Positions 1-8,442 of a DNA stretch of 35,982 bases are shown here, piece by piece (position 1 is the first letter of the stretch; each line of letters opens with the position of its first letter). Made by a program: the position numbers and the translations under genes. Under the pieces are notes generated by a model. That model made no database searches. It was not told the origin of the DNA and saw only the letters and a program-made list of their open reading frames with translations. Source of the DNA: Algoriphagus sp. (GTDB taxonomy: Bacteria; Bacteroidota; Bacteroidia; Cytophagales; Cyclobacteriaceae); contig JANQWS010000021.1 in the NCBI GenBank assembly GCA_030729785.1, positions 1-35,982 on the forward strand, read 5' to 3'.

Positions 1-30
1 CTCAAAGGTTTTAAATCTCGAATATTCCAA

Positions 31-63
31 AATCCTCGAGGTTTAAGGGAAACCTCAAGGATT
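31..63 (-). terminator. intrinsic terminator of the transketolase operon
   Basis: Read on the minus strand, the arms AATCCTTGAGGTTT and AAACCTCGAGGATT pair over 14 positions with one T-G wobble and a five-base loop, followed by a short T stretch. The stem starts inside the TAA stop codon of the transketolase C subunit. Confidence 0.7.
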
Positions 64-1024
64 ATTTTCTTGCAAGTGCTCTTTTGGCGGCTTTGACGAT
101 GTTTTCGGCGTTGAGGCCGTACTTTTCAAGCAGCTGAGTTGGGGTGCCTGACTCACCAAAACTGTCGTTGACACCCACGTACTCCAAGGGAGCTGGGTGG
201 TGACGAATCAAGGTTTGTGCGATGCTATCACCTAGCCCTCCATTGAGTTGGTGCTCTTCGGCAGAGACAGCACAACCGGTTTTGTGAACAGATTCCAAGA
301 TTGCTTCGGTATCCAAAGGCTTGATCGTATGAATGTTGATCACCTCAGCATGGATGCCTTCTTCGCGAAGCATGGCTTCTGCAACTACTGCCTCCCATAC
401 CAAGTGGCCCGTAGCAAAAATGGTCACGTCTTTTCCGTCAATCATTTTCCAAGCTTTTCCAATTTCAAATTTTTGGTTGGCAGGAGTAAAAATTGGCCAG
501 CTTGGGCGTCCAAAGCGGAGGTATACTGGTCCTTCATATTCTGCTATAGCTATGGTCGCAGCTTTGGTTTGATTGTAGTCGCAAGGATTGATTACCGTCA
601 TGTGCGGAAGCATTTTCATCATGCCCAAGTCCTCCAGAATCTGGTGAGTTGCCCCATCTTCTCCAAGTGTCAGACCTGCGTGAGAGGCGCAGATTTTCAC
701 GTTCTTGTCCGAATAGGCTACCGATTGGCGGATTTGGTCGTACACACGTCCCGTGGCAAAATTGGCAAAGGTGCCGGTAAAGGGAATTTTTCCTCCTAGT
801 GCCATCCCCGCGGCAAGTCCAATCATGTTGGCCTCTGCGATACCGGTTTGAAAGAAGCGTTCTGGAAATTCCTTTTGAAAGTCACCCATTTTCAAGGATC
901 CGATCAAATCGGCACATAGGCCTACCACATTCGGGTTTCTTCTTCCTGCTTCCAAAAATCCATCGCCAAAACCTGAGCGGGTATCTTTCTTTTCAGTATA
1001 GGTATATTTTAAGTCTAAGCTCAT
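62..1024 (-). CDS. transketolase, C-terminal subunit (split transketolase)
   Basis: This is the pyrimidine-binding plus C-terminal half of a transketolase made as two polypeptides. With the N-terminal half it would transfer two-carbon ketol units between sugar phosphates in the pentose phosphate pathway, using thiamine diphosphate, in the cytoplasm. The segment GIAEANM holds the conserved cofactor-activating glutamate, and GEDGATHQ follows about 60 residues later; both are typical. The open frame extends to 1063, which would overlap the upstream subunit. The ATG at 1024 (MSLDLKYTY) gives a 25-nt gap and a normal family length, so I prefer it. The gene is the last of a minus-strand pair and runs into a strong hairpin at its stop codon. 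Function is confident; the start is less so. Confidence 0.93.
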   Translation of the reverse strand: MSLDLKYTYTEKKDTRSGFGDGFLEAGRRNPNVVGLCADLIGSLKMGDFQKEFPERFFQTGIAEANMIGLAAGMALGGKIPFTGTFANFATGRVYDQIRQSVAYSDKNVKICASHAGLTLGEDGATHQILEDLGMMKMLPHMTVINPCDYNQTKAATIAIAEYEGPVYLRFGRPSWPIFTPANQKFEIGKAWKMIDGKDVTIFATGHLVWEAVVAEAMLREEGIHAEVINIHTIKPLDTEAILESVHKTGCAVSAEEHQLNGGLGDSIAQTLIRHHPAPLEYVGVNDSFGESGTPTQLLEKYGLNAENIVKAAKRALARK

Positions 1025-1049
1025 TTTCTTGTGTTTTGCAATGGATAAA

Positions 1050-1901
1050 TCAATAATCGCCACGTGTTTCTTCTAATTGACCCAAGGCTAGGGCCAATTG
1101 CTCATCATTTGGAGGGGAACCGTGCCACTTGTGGGTACCTACCATGAAATCTACTCCATAGCCCATCTCGGTGTAAAGGAGGTTCAAGATGGGTTTTCCT
1201 TTTCCTGTAAGGGATTTGGCTTTTTCCAAACCAGCGATGACAGCTGCTAAATCATTGCCCTCTTTGGTTTCGATGACTTCCCAACCAAAGGCTTCCCACT
1301 TGTCTTTGAGGTTCTTCAGGTCCATTATTTTTTCAGTGGGGCCATCGATCTGCTGTCCATTATAGTCAACCGTCGCAATCACATTGTCCATACCGTAATG
1401 GGCAGCATACATCGCTGCTTCCCAAACTTGTCCTTCTTGCAATTCCCCATCGCCCATAAGTACGTAGACCAATCCCTTGTCATGGTCTATTTTTTTGGCT
1501 TGTGCAGTTCCTATTGCCACAGATAAACCCTGACCTAGAGAACCAGATGCAATGCGGATTCCTGGTAACTTTTCATGAGTAGCTGGATGACCTTGTAGCC
1601 TTGAGTTCAGTTTGCGAAAGGTTTTTAATTCCTCTACTGGAAAATACCCACTTCGAGCTAATACAGAATACCAACCTGCGGATAGGTGCCCATTGGAGAG
1701 GAAAAAAAGATCTTCTCCTTTTCCATTCATTTGGAAATCGGGATTGTGGTGGAGCTGATCAAAATAGAGCGCTACAAAAAATTCAGCACATCCTAAGGGG
1801 GCGCCAGGGTGACCAGATTGCACGGCATGAACCATGCGTAATACGTCTCTACGTAATTGGCTACAAATTTCTTGTAGCTCAGTTAGGGAATGTTTTTTCA
1901 T
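1050..1901 (-). CDS. transketolase, N-terminal subunit (split transketolase)
   Basis: This is the diphosphate-binding half of the two-subunit transketolase. SGHPGAPLG (about residues 29-37) and the thiamine diphosphate motif beginning GDGELQEGQ (about 150) and ending in an asparagine near 181 (DYNGQQIDG) are both present. At 283 residues it matches the usual N-subunit length. It is followed directly by the C subunit, so one mRNA supplies both halves. Its start lies 9 nt after the stop of the peroxiredoxin gene, suggesting co-transcription from further upstream. Full-length single-chain transketolases are about 660 residues, so the split is real and not a frameshift: both halves have complete domain boundaries. 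Confidence 0.94.
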   Translation of the reverse strand: MKKHSLTELQEICSQLRRDVLRMVHAVQSGHPGAPLGCAEFFVALYFDQLHHNPDFQMNGKGEDLFFLSNGHLSAGWYSVLARSGYFPVEELKTFRKLNSRLQGHPATHEKLPGIRIASGSLGQGLSVAIGTAQAKKIDHDKGLVYVLMGDGELQEGQVWEAAMYAAHYGMDNVIATVDYNGQQIDGPTEKIMDLKNLKDKWEAFGWEVIETKEGNDLAAVIAGLEKAKSLTGKGKPILNLLYTEMGYGVDFMVGTHKWHGSPPNDEQLALALGQLEETRGDY

Positions 1902-1910
1902 GAGGTTAGG

Positions 1911-2360
1911 TTACTTAAGCACTTGTGCCGTGTGATTTTTGGTATCTACTTTTTGGATGACTTCAGCGATTTTTCCAGCCTCATCGATGACAAAGGTGGT
2001 ACGCGCGGTCCCCATGTAGGCACGGCCATACATGGATTTTTCTACCCAGGTTCCGTAGGCTTGGTGTACGGTAAGTTCCGTATCCGCAATTAACGAAAAG
2101 GGAAGGTTCTGTTTTTCAATAAATTTTTGGTGCGATTTTTCGGTATCCGAACTTACTCCAAAGACTACATAACCCGCCTTGAGTAGTTGCTCGTAATTAT
2201 CTCGAAGGTTACAGGCTTGAGCCGTGCATCCCGGAGTGGCATCTTTAGGGTAAAAATAAAGAATCACTTTTTTTCCGCGGTAGTCAGATAGTTTGATGGA
2301 AGCTCCAGTTTCAATCTTTGCTTCAAAATCAGGTGCCAACTGGCCAACTTCTAAAGTCAT
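1911..2360 (-). CDS. bcp: thioredoxin-dependent peroxiredoxin, BCP/PrxQ type
   Basis: A 149-residue cytoplasmic peroxidase that reduces hydrogen and organic peroxides with electrons from thioredoxin. The active-site segment TPGCTAQAC places the peroxidatic cysteine at about residue 45 and the resolving cysteine five residues later, the arrangement that defines the atypical two-Cys BCP/PrxQ class. The start LEVGQLAPDFEAK is the standard beginning of the fold. It lies 28 nt downstream of the M23 peptidase gene and 9 nt upstream of the transketolase pair, all on the minus strand. The symbol follows family convention. Confidence 0.95.
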   Translation of the reverse strand: MTLEVGQLAPDFEAKIETGASIKLSDYRGKKVILYFYPKDATPGCTAQACNLRDNYEQLLKAGYVVFGVSSDTEKSHQKFIEKQNLPFSLIADTELTVHQAYGTWVEKSMYGRAYMGTARTTFVIDEAGKIAEVIQKVDTKNHTAQVLK

Positions 2361-2388
2361 GGTAGTGGTGATTAAGGTGATTACAAAT

Positions 2389-4275
2389 TTAGTTGAGGGT
2401 GCTGCGCCATTCCGCTACATTGCCTGCCTGGTCAGTTACTTTTAAAAGGACAGCACCTTTTAGCGCTTGGCCTTTTGGCGATTCTGACCAAATTACAGCT
2501 TGTTTGTGCTCGTAACGCATCCAAATCCATTCCCCATTCACAAAGGCTTCAAAACTTTTGATTCCAGACAAATTGTCTTTGATTGAAAAGCGCAAGCCTT
2601 GGTTAGAAACTCGAATAGGAGTGATGCTTGGTTTGACTACATCCTCCGCCAAAACAAAACTACCAAAATTTCTGATTTTGAACCGTATTTGATTTTCATT
2701 CCATCCCCCCCCCACAAAACTTCTGGCACCATTAGCAGCGCGTAGGTATACATGTGTTTTGGATTTGTTTCCACTGTATCCATTGACCTCCCAGGTTGCT
2801 TCTAGTGGATTCCAAAGGTAGGAAGTCGTTTCTCCTAAGTTGAGAATTGGAGCTGTAGGGCTTCCTGATTGGGAGACACGAAGGTATAAATCTTCCAAAA
2901 GGCTATTTTCACTGGTTCGTATCTGTAAGTTATCGACCGCATGGAGGTGTTCCTTGCCAACTGGAAAATGACCCAAAATATCTGGGATATATATTTCTGA
3001 ACACAAGTCAATTTTTTTTGGGATTCCAAATCTTAGGTCCCAAAGGTAAGTTCTACTAGCAGCATCTTGGTAAGCGGGAAGAATTTCATAGCTATGGTTT
3101 CCAATCTCGAATTTGGCAAGACCTCCTTTCGAAGTTTGAGCGACTTTAATTTTTAGGATGTTTTTGTAGTAACTAACCTGTGCTTTGGCTGGAGATGCTC
3201 CATCGGACTTGGTTGAATCCAGGTCGGTACCTAGTAGACTGAGTTGTACCAAACGTGTATTGTTGTAAGCATCAATTAGTTTAAGCTGAAAATTTTTCTT
3301 GATTCCTGCCTCTATCTCTAAAATACCGGTACTGGGATCATTTGGAGTGAGGAATGAGAATTTTAAGTCCTTTTGATAATACAGTTTAGTAAATCGATTT
3401 CGGTGCGTATGCAGTAGAAAATGACGAGTATAATTAAAGTCTACTTGATCAATTTGAAGGTTTAATAAGTGCCCGGAATCATCGGCTAATTCGAATCTTG
3501 GAAAACCATTTTGATTTTCTGCGCCATCCAACTTGTCGTAGCTTTGTATTTCTAATCCCACTTTTCCTGTAACTTTTATAGTTTCTGGAATGCGGTAATT
3601 GCCTCCGCTGAGTACAGGACTAAGTTCTACCCGTTGAAATTTTCCATTTACACGGCTATCGAGCTCCAGAGGGACAATAGCTATTTTTTGAGGTGTAGGA
3701 GGGGTTTTGTCAACAATTTCATCAAAACCAGCGAGCAAGGGGTCAAGTGCTCTGTCCAAACTATCCCTGATTTCAAAATGAAGATGAGGACCTCCAGAAC
3801 TGCCTGTATTCCCACCATAGGCAATCAATTCTCCTTTTTTGATGGGAAGTTGCCCCTCTTCCAAGAATAGCTCCAATTCATTTTGTTTGGCTTCGTAGGC
3901 CTTGGTCTTTATCCAGTCATGTAAGCTGGGATTGAAATTCCTCAAGTGGCCATAAAGTGTGATGTGTCCACTAGGATGCTTGAGATAAATAACGTTCCCA
4001 TAGCCAAAAGAAGAAATTTTTATTCGGTGAACCCATCCTTCAGCAGCTGCATAGATGGGTTCGCCTTCTACACCACCAAATTTGTAGTCCAAACCAGTAT
4101 GAAAGTGATTTGGTCGAAGCTCTGAAAAATTTCCAGAAAGGTAATTTCGTTGCCCAGGCTTCACGGGTGATTGGAAGTATCCTTTTTGAATTTCTTGGCC
4201 AACTGCAAAATTTAATGAGCAACAAGCGAATGCAAAAACAAAAAGGAAATGGAACCGCTTACTTAACTTCGACAT
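2389..4275 (-). CDS. secreted M23-family metalloendopeptidase with long C-terminal region
   Basis: A probable periplasmic peptidoglycan-cleaving or regulating enzyme. The ATG at 4275 gives a clear signal peptide (MSKLSKRFHF, hydrophobic core, then AVGQ); the open frame reaches 4422 but would then lie inside the preceding gene. The zinc site is complete: HFHTGLD (H about 59, D about 63), LYGHL, and HLHFEIRD (about 164-171). After this roughly 170-residue catalytic part come about 450 residues that look beta-rich and that I cannot assign. A run of nine C on the plus strand (2705-2713) gives the GGGW segment and is a slippage risk. It overlaps the upstream FAA hydrolase gene by 17 nt, which implies coupling. 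Catalytic class is certain; the precise bond cut is not. Confidence 0.9.
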   Translation of the reverse strand: MSKLSKRFHFLFVFAFACCSLNFAVGQEIQKGYFQSPVKPGQRNYLSGNFSELRPNHFHTGLDYKFGGVEGEPIYAAAEGWVHRIKISSFGYGNVIYLKHPSGHITLYGHLRNFNPSLHDWIKTKAYEAKQNELELFLEEGQLPIKKGELIAYGGNTGSSGGPHLHFEIRDSLDRALDPLLAGFDEIVDKTPPTPQKIAIVPLELDSRVNGKFQRVELSPVLSGGNYRIPETIKVTGKVGLEIQSYDKLDGAENQNGFPRFELADDSGHLLNLQIDQVDFNYTRHFLLHTHRNRFTKLYYQKDLKFSFLTPNDPSTGILEIEAGIKKNFQLKLIDAYNNTRLVQLSLLGTDLDSTKSDGASPAKAQVSYYKNILKIKVAQTSKGGLAKFEIGNHSYEILPAYQDAASRTYLWDLRFGIPKKIDLCSEIYIPDILGHFPVGKEHLHAVDNLQIRTSENSLLEDLYLRVSQSGSPTAPILNLGETTSYLWNPLEATWEVNGYSGNKSKTHVYLRAANGARSFVGGGWNENQIRFKIRNFGSFVLAEDVVKPSITPIRVSNQGLRFSIKDNLSGIKSFEAFVNGEWIWMRYEHKQAVIWSESPKGQALKGAVLLKVTDQAGNVAEWRSTLN

Positions 4276-4870
4276 GTAACATTTTTTCATTGCCAATAAA
4301 TCCAACCAATTGATCACCCACTTGCACAGGCCCCACTCCAGCTGGGGTACCGGTATAGATGAGATCTCCTTTTTTGAGGGTAAAAAATTGGGATACGTAC
4401 GCGATGAGGGTTGCAAAATCAAAAAGCATTAAACCGGTGTTCCCTTTTTGTTGAAGCACTCCATTGACCTCAAGGTGAAAGTCGATTGAAGTTAAATCTC
4501 CCAATTCGGCCACTGGTTTGAATTCCCCTATAGGAGCAGAGCTATTGAAGGCTTTGGCAATTTCCCACGGCAAGCCTTTGGCCTTGCATTGGTCTTGAAG
4601 GTCTCGTGCTGTGAAATCTATTCCTAAACCAATTTCATCAAAGTACCGGTGGGCAAATTGAGGTTGTATGTATTTTCCTTCTTTAGAGATTTTGAGTACC
4701 AACTCAATTTCATGATGGATATTGGATGAAAAGTCAGGATAATAAAAAGGGGCTCCGCCTTTTAATAGGGCTGTGTCTGGCTTAAGAAATACCACCGGCT
4801 TTCCAGGCTTTTCATTCTTAAGCTCTTCAATATGAGCCGCGTAATTCCGTCCTATACAAATGATTTTCAT
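4259..4870 (-). CDS. fumarylacetoacetate hydrolase family protein
   Basis: A 203-residue member of the FAA hydrolase fold, probably a metal-dependent acylpyruvase or oxaloacetate decarboxylase-like enzyme acting in the cytoplasm. The start KIICIGRNYAAH, the metal-binding pattern HHEIELVL (about residues 52-59), the later GIDFTARDLQ and the end YTGTPAGVGP are hallmark segments of the short fumarylpyruvate hydrolase/FAHD1-like group. The length fits this group and not the longer tyrosine-pathway FAH (about 420). No aromatic degradation genes surround it, so the substrate cannot be inferred from context. Its 3' end overlaps the start of the M23 peptidase gene. Confidence 0.9.
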   Translation of the reverse strand: MKIICIGRNYAAHIEELKNEKPGKPVVFLKPDTALLKGGAPFYYPDFSSNIHHEIELVLKISKEGKYIQPQFAHRYFDEIGLGIDFTARDLQDQCKAKGLPWEIAKAFNSSAPIGEFKPVAELGDLTSIDFHLEVNGVLQQKGNTGLMLFDFATLIAYVSQFFTLKKGDLIYTGTPAGVGPVQVGDQLVGFIGNEKMLHVEVK

Positions 4871-4958
4871 GGTAATTTTTAGTTATTCGAGCGGGTTGTA
4901 AAATTTGGGGTAACAATTAAAAAAGTGATACCTGATTTTAATTGATCTCTCTTATGAA

Positions 4959-5657
4959 TCAATCAAAGTTAAGCTGCTTCAGTTCAGTAAGTATTTTATG
5001 CATCCAATCACCATAAATCTGTTTTGAAGGATGTAGTCCATCAGCAACAAGGGATTCAGGAAGACCTCCTTCCATCCGGTAATCGGATGTGATATCAATG
5101 AATTTGATTTCGTGCTTTTCACAAATCTTTTTCTTCAGTTGATTGTAGCTGCTTATTTCTCGTGCTACGACATCTTGGTCTACTCCCTTTTGGAGGGCAA
5201 AAGGAGTTACTCCCCAATCCGGAATGGAAAGGACGATGACTCGTGATTTATTTCCTCTTGCAAAGCTTATGGCCCGTTTCAAGATCCTTTCAAAATCTGT
5301 GGCAAAAGTCTCTACAGAACGACCTCGGTATTGATTGTTGACGCCAATCAATAAGGTCACCAAGTCATACCCTTCTGCTGCTGTAGCTGTATTTTGAATG
5401 CCGACTTCTAGTTCATCTACCGTCCAACCAGTTTTTGCAATGATTAAGGGGGCAGTGAAAGGCGTTTTTTCTCTTTTATTCCATTCCCGTACAAGTTGCA
5501 TAGGGTAGCGGTCACCCAAGTCTACCCCTTCACCAATGGTATAGCTGTCTCCTAAAGCAAGGTAGCTCAGGGAGCTTTTCTGTGCTGAAGTTGGTGAGGA
5601 AAATGTCATTGCACTAAAGAATAAAAGCAGTAAGGGAAATTGAAAAATTGAAGACAT
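4959..5657 (-). CDS. secreted SGNH/GDSL hydrolase
   Basis: A serine esterase/lipase-type hydrolase of the SGNH superfamily. The open frame begins with a TTG at 5687 inside the preceding gene; the ATG at 5657 is the better start because it leads straight into a signal peptide (MSSIFQFPLLLLFFSAM, then SAQ). Block I is LALGDSYTIGEG (serine about residue 38), block III is GVNNQYRG, and the Asp/His block near the end is DGLHPS, so the catalytic set looks complete. It sits between peptidoglycan enzymes (S66 and S13 carboxypeptidases, M23), so a role in removing acetyl groups from envelope polymers is possible, but that is inference only. The start lies 4 nt from the stop of the S66 gene. Confidence 0.88.
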   Translation of the reverse strand: MSSIFQFPLLLLFFSAMTFSSPTSAQKSSLSYLALGDSYTIGEGVDLGDRYPMQLVREWNKREKTPFTAPLIIAKTGWTVDELEVGIQNTATAAEGYDLVTLLIGVNNQYRGRSVETFATDFERILKRAISFARGNKSRVIVLSIPDWGVTPFALQKGVDQDVVAREISSYNQLKKKICEKHEIKFIDITSDYRMEGGLPESLVADGLHPSKQIYGDWMHKILTELKQLNFD

Positions 5658-5661
5658 CCTT

Positions 5662-6705
5662 TTAGCTAGTTTTAAATACGTTCTCAAGTAAGGTTAGGGT
5701 ACCCAAACTTGCATTTAAACGAACGTGGGCACCAACAGGAATTATAAATTGACGTGGAATGTGTCCTATCATGGCGCCCAAGTAAGCTGGAATTCCAAGG
5801 GGGATAATGTACTGGTCCATAATCTGGTCTACAGTGAAAGCACCATAACCTCCTCCTGGTTTGCACTCCGAACATTGTCCAAATACAAAACCTTTGATTT
5901 TTTCTAAAGTGCCATTTAGTTTGAGTGTACTCATCATTCGATCGATCCGGTATGGATCTTCCCCCACATCTTCTATAAATAAAATAGCATCTTGAAAATC
6001 AGGGTAGTAAGGAGTTCCAGATAAAGCCGTTAATACAGTTAGATTTCCTCCTAGAATTTTCCCTTCTACGCTGCCTGAACTGAGCGTTTGAATCCGATTT
6101 CCCTTGGCCACCAAGTCATCACCTTTGCCAATTTCATTTTTGTAGGTGAGTAGTTTTTGTTCAAAGAAAAGCTGCTGAAATTGGTTGGAATTAAAACTAT
6201 TCCAACTCCCAGAGCCATTCGGTCCATGGAAGGAAATCAATCCTGCTTGACTTTGAAGTGCACAATGGAGTGCTGTGATATCCGAATATCCAAGTAAGGG
6301 TTTTGGAGTAGCCTTTACTTGTTCGTAATCTATTAAAGGTAAAATTCGTGCAGCTCCAGACCCTCCTCGAAGGCAGATTATTGCTTTAACTTCCGGATCG
6401 GCAAACATGCTATTCAAATCTGCAGCACGTTCTTGGTCTGTTCCTGCCAAATGGCCAAATCGATTCTTGAAATTTGCTCCCAGCTTTACTTTTAACCCCA
6501 AGGCTTCTAAGGCTTCTTTGGCGTAGGTAAACTCCATTCGATCTGCAGTAGCAGCCGAAGGGCTAATGATTCCTACTGTTTGCCCACGAAGCAATACGCT
6601 AGGATACAGCGTAGTTTCCTTGCCCTTTTTTGCAAAATCAAGTCCTAGGATGGGGCTTGTGGCAGCTAGAAGACCTAGGGATTTCAAAAAACTACGTTTA
6701 TTCAT
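5662..6705 (-). CDS. LD-carboxypeptidase, peptidase family S66
   Basis: A serine carboxypeptidase expected to trim the L,D bond of the tetrapeptide stem during murein recycling or remodelling. The nucleophile is in GYSDITALH, the acidic member in FIEDVGEDPYRIDRM and the histidine in GHIPRQFIIPVG, so the Ser-Glu-His triad is complete. The first residues (NKRSFLKSLGLLAATSPILG) form an export signal that resembles a Tat signal with KR in place of RR; this differs from the cytoplasmic LdcA of E. coli and suggests a periplasmic enzyme. Length 347 is normal. The dacB gene ends 59 nt upstream on the same strand. Confidence 0.92.
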   Translation of the reverse strand: MNKRSFLKSLGLLAATSPILGLDFAKKGKETTLYPSVLLRGQTVGIISPSAATADRMEFTYAKEALEALGLKVKLGANFKNRFGHLAGTDQERAADLNSMFADPEVKAIICLRGGSGAARILPLIDYEQVKATPKPLLGYSDITALHCALQSQAGLISFHGPNGSGSWNSFNSNQFQQLFFEQKLLTYKNEIGKGDDLVAKGNRIQTLSSGSVEGKILGGNLTVLTALSGTPYYPDFQDAILFIEDVGEDPYRIDRMMSTLKLNGTLEKIKGFVFGQCSECKPGGGYGAFTVDQIMDQYIIPLGIPAYLGAMIGHIPRQFIIPVGAHVRLNASLGTLTLLENVFKTS

Positions 6706-6764
6706 TTTAAGGATGTTTTTTGGGGCATTTAATTGATTTACAACTTAATCAAATAACAGCTACT

Positions 6765-8057
6765 TCAAAAATGATCTCTGATTTGGAGCATCACATTTTC
6801 AACTTCTTTTCTTACTCTAGACACTGCAAACGGGAAATTGGAATTCATAAATGCGAAGGCATAGGTCTTTCCGGACTTCGTTTTTACCAATCCGGCCAAG
6901 TTGTAGGAGGCGGTCATACTTCCTGTTTTAGCAAAAATATAGGGAGCCGCAGCTTGAAAAGTATTTTTTAGAGTGCCTGATTTTCCACCAACGGCGAGAA
7001 GATTTTCCAATTCAGCTTCAGGAAGTAGCTCAACTAGTTTCTCTACTACCCGAACCAAGGTCCTTGGTGTGCTTAAATTATGGCGACTCAAACCACTACC
7101 ATCGACCCATTTAGGCACATCGGGCAAATCCGATAAGGCAGTCTTGAGTAGGTAGTCTATTGCTCTTTCTGATGCTAATTCTTGAAAAAGTTTGTCAGAA
7201 ATATTAAAAAGTAGTTGCTCTGCAATAAAATTGTCACTTTCCAACATCATCTCCTGGAGTAAGGGATTTAGTGGAGCCCCACGCCAAATTTGATGGTTGG
7301 AGGGAAGGGGTTCGGGACGATAAATCCATGGAATCCCGGTGAGCTCAGCACCTAATTGGGTGATTAATGATGGGTTGACGAGGAAGGGGAGTTGTTTTTC
7401 TCTGCCAACGAAAGTTTGTGGATTATAAAAAAAAGAATTGCTGTGAAAATCTCGCTGCACCTCCTCAAGGACTTGACTGCTTGGCTGAAGCTCAGCTTGA
7501 AAAATCTTTGGAAAAAGTTGTGGCGTATTTCCTTCTTTCTCCACCTTTACCAGGTTTCCATAGATGGGTAAACTACTTCGTTCTGCGGCATAGTCAAAGT
7601 AATAATCGTCCCATTGCCAACCATAGCCGTAGGATGATGAAATCTGGTTGGCATCTGAAAACTGGATTACCTTGTGGTTTGCTATGATTTTTTGAAAATC
7701 AGGTTGGTAAAAGTCCTTGTATTTCCAACTCGGATCACCTGCTCCCCATATTTTTAAGGTATCCCCTGTCGAATGGTAGCGAAGGGTTTGTGTACTGTCT
7801 TCAAGGACTACTAGGGCTCCATAGAGCGTAAGGAGTTTGGTAGTAGAGGAGGGGATTTGGTATTGATGGCTATTTTTTTCAAAAACTACTTGCTGGGATT
7901 CTAGGTCGTAAAGCATAAATCCAGTGAGGTGCCCTTGGAAAAAACGCTGAGGACCAAAGTTTGCCTCTAGTTGGTAGATTGCTTCTTGAGAAACCTGAGC
8001 GCTAAGCCGAAAGCAGGTAAAGGCAAGTAAAAGCGTGTAAAGTAGTTCCCTCTTCAA
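6765..8057 (-). CDS. dacB: D-alanyl-D-alanine carboxypeptidase/endopeptidase, S13 (PBP4/DacB)
   Basis: A low-molecular-weight penicillin-binding protein that removes terminal D-Ala or opens crosslinks in the periplasm. A signal peptide (MKRELLYTLLLAF, cleaved near LSAQ) is followed by the SxxK box in PSSTTKLL (S about 71, K about 74), an SxN box in LESDNFIAEQ and the KTG box in FAKTGSM. At 430 residues it is slightly shorter than E. coli PBP4 (477), and the domain between SxxK and SxN is compact. It starts 7 nt after the DUF423 gene, and with yggS these three appear to be one operon. Active-site boxes are unambiguous. Confidence 0.93.
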   Translation of the reverse strand: MKRELLYTLLLAFTCFRLSAQVSQEAIYQLEANFGPQRFFQGHLTGFMLYDLESQQVVFEKNSHQYQIPSSTTKLLTLYGALVVLEDSTQTLRYHSTGDTLKIWGAGDPSWKYKDFYQPDFQKIIANHKVIQFSDANQISSSYGYGWQWDDYYFDYAAERSSLPIYGNLVKVEKEGNTPQLFPKIFQAELQPSSQVLEEVQRDFHSNSFFYNPQTFVGREKQLPFLVNPSLITQLGAELTGIPWIYRPEPLPSNHQIWRGAPLNPLLQEMMLESDNFIAEQLLFNISDKLFQELASERAIDYLLKTALSDLPDVPKWVDGSGLSRHNLSTPRTLVRVVEKLVELLPEAELENLLAVGGKSGTLKNTFQAAAPYIFAKTGSMTASYNLAGLVKTKSGKTYAFAFMNSNFPFAVSRVRKEVENVMLQIRDHF

Positions 8058-8064
8058 AGTCCTT

Positions 8065-8442
8065 TCAATTTTTGTAGCTGGAATAGAAAATGTTCAACCA
8101 ACCCAGAATAAATGCCAATCCTCCCAAGGGTGTAATGGCACCCAGCCAGGTAAAACCAGTTAGGCAAAGGACATAGAGGGAGCCTGAAAAAATCAAAATA
8201 CCAAGGATCATGCACCAGGCTGATAAGTTAATTCCTTTCCATTCAGGTTTTATTGTTCCCAAAAGTCCGATTCCTAGTAAGGCAAGGGTATGGTAAAAAT
8301 GATAATTTACGGCCGTTTGAAAAGTTTCTAATCTATTGTTCTGTATGAGAAGTTCTTCCAAGCTATGTGCCCCAAAGGCACCTAGGCCTACAGCAAGGGC
8401 GCCAGAAATTCCAGCGAGCTGTAAAATTTGTTTGGCTTTCAT
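8065..8442 (-). CDS. DUF423 family small membrane protein
   Basis: A 125-residue integral inner-membrane protein with four hydrophobic segments (about residues 5-24, 45-64, 72-94 and 98-120). The pattern LGAFGAHSLEE followed by FQTAVNYHFYHTLALL is characteristic of the DUF423 (YgdD) family. No biochemical function is established for the family. The gene overlaps the end of yggS by four bases, so translation is probably coupled, and dacB follows after 7 nt. Confidence 0.9.
   Translation of the reverse strand: MKAKQILQLAGISGALAVGLGAFGAHSLEELLIQNNRLETFQTAVNYHFYHTLALLGIGLLGTIKPEWKGINLSAWCMILGILIFSGSLYVLCLTGFTWLGAITPLGGLAFILGWLNIFYSSYKN

Noticed and set aside
248..799. A 183-codon plus-strand open frame
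   Set aside because: It is antisense to the transketolase C subunit, has no family features, and arises from the codon usage of the real gene.
4276..4422. N-terminal extension of the M23 peptidase
   Set aside because: The upstream 49 codons lie inside the FAA hydrolase gene in another frame, and the signal peptide begins at the ATG at 4275.
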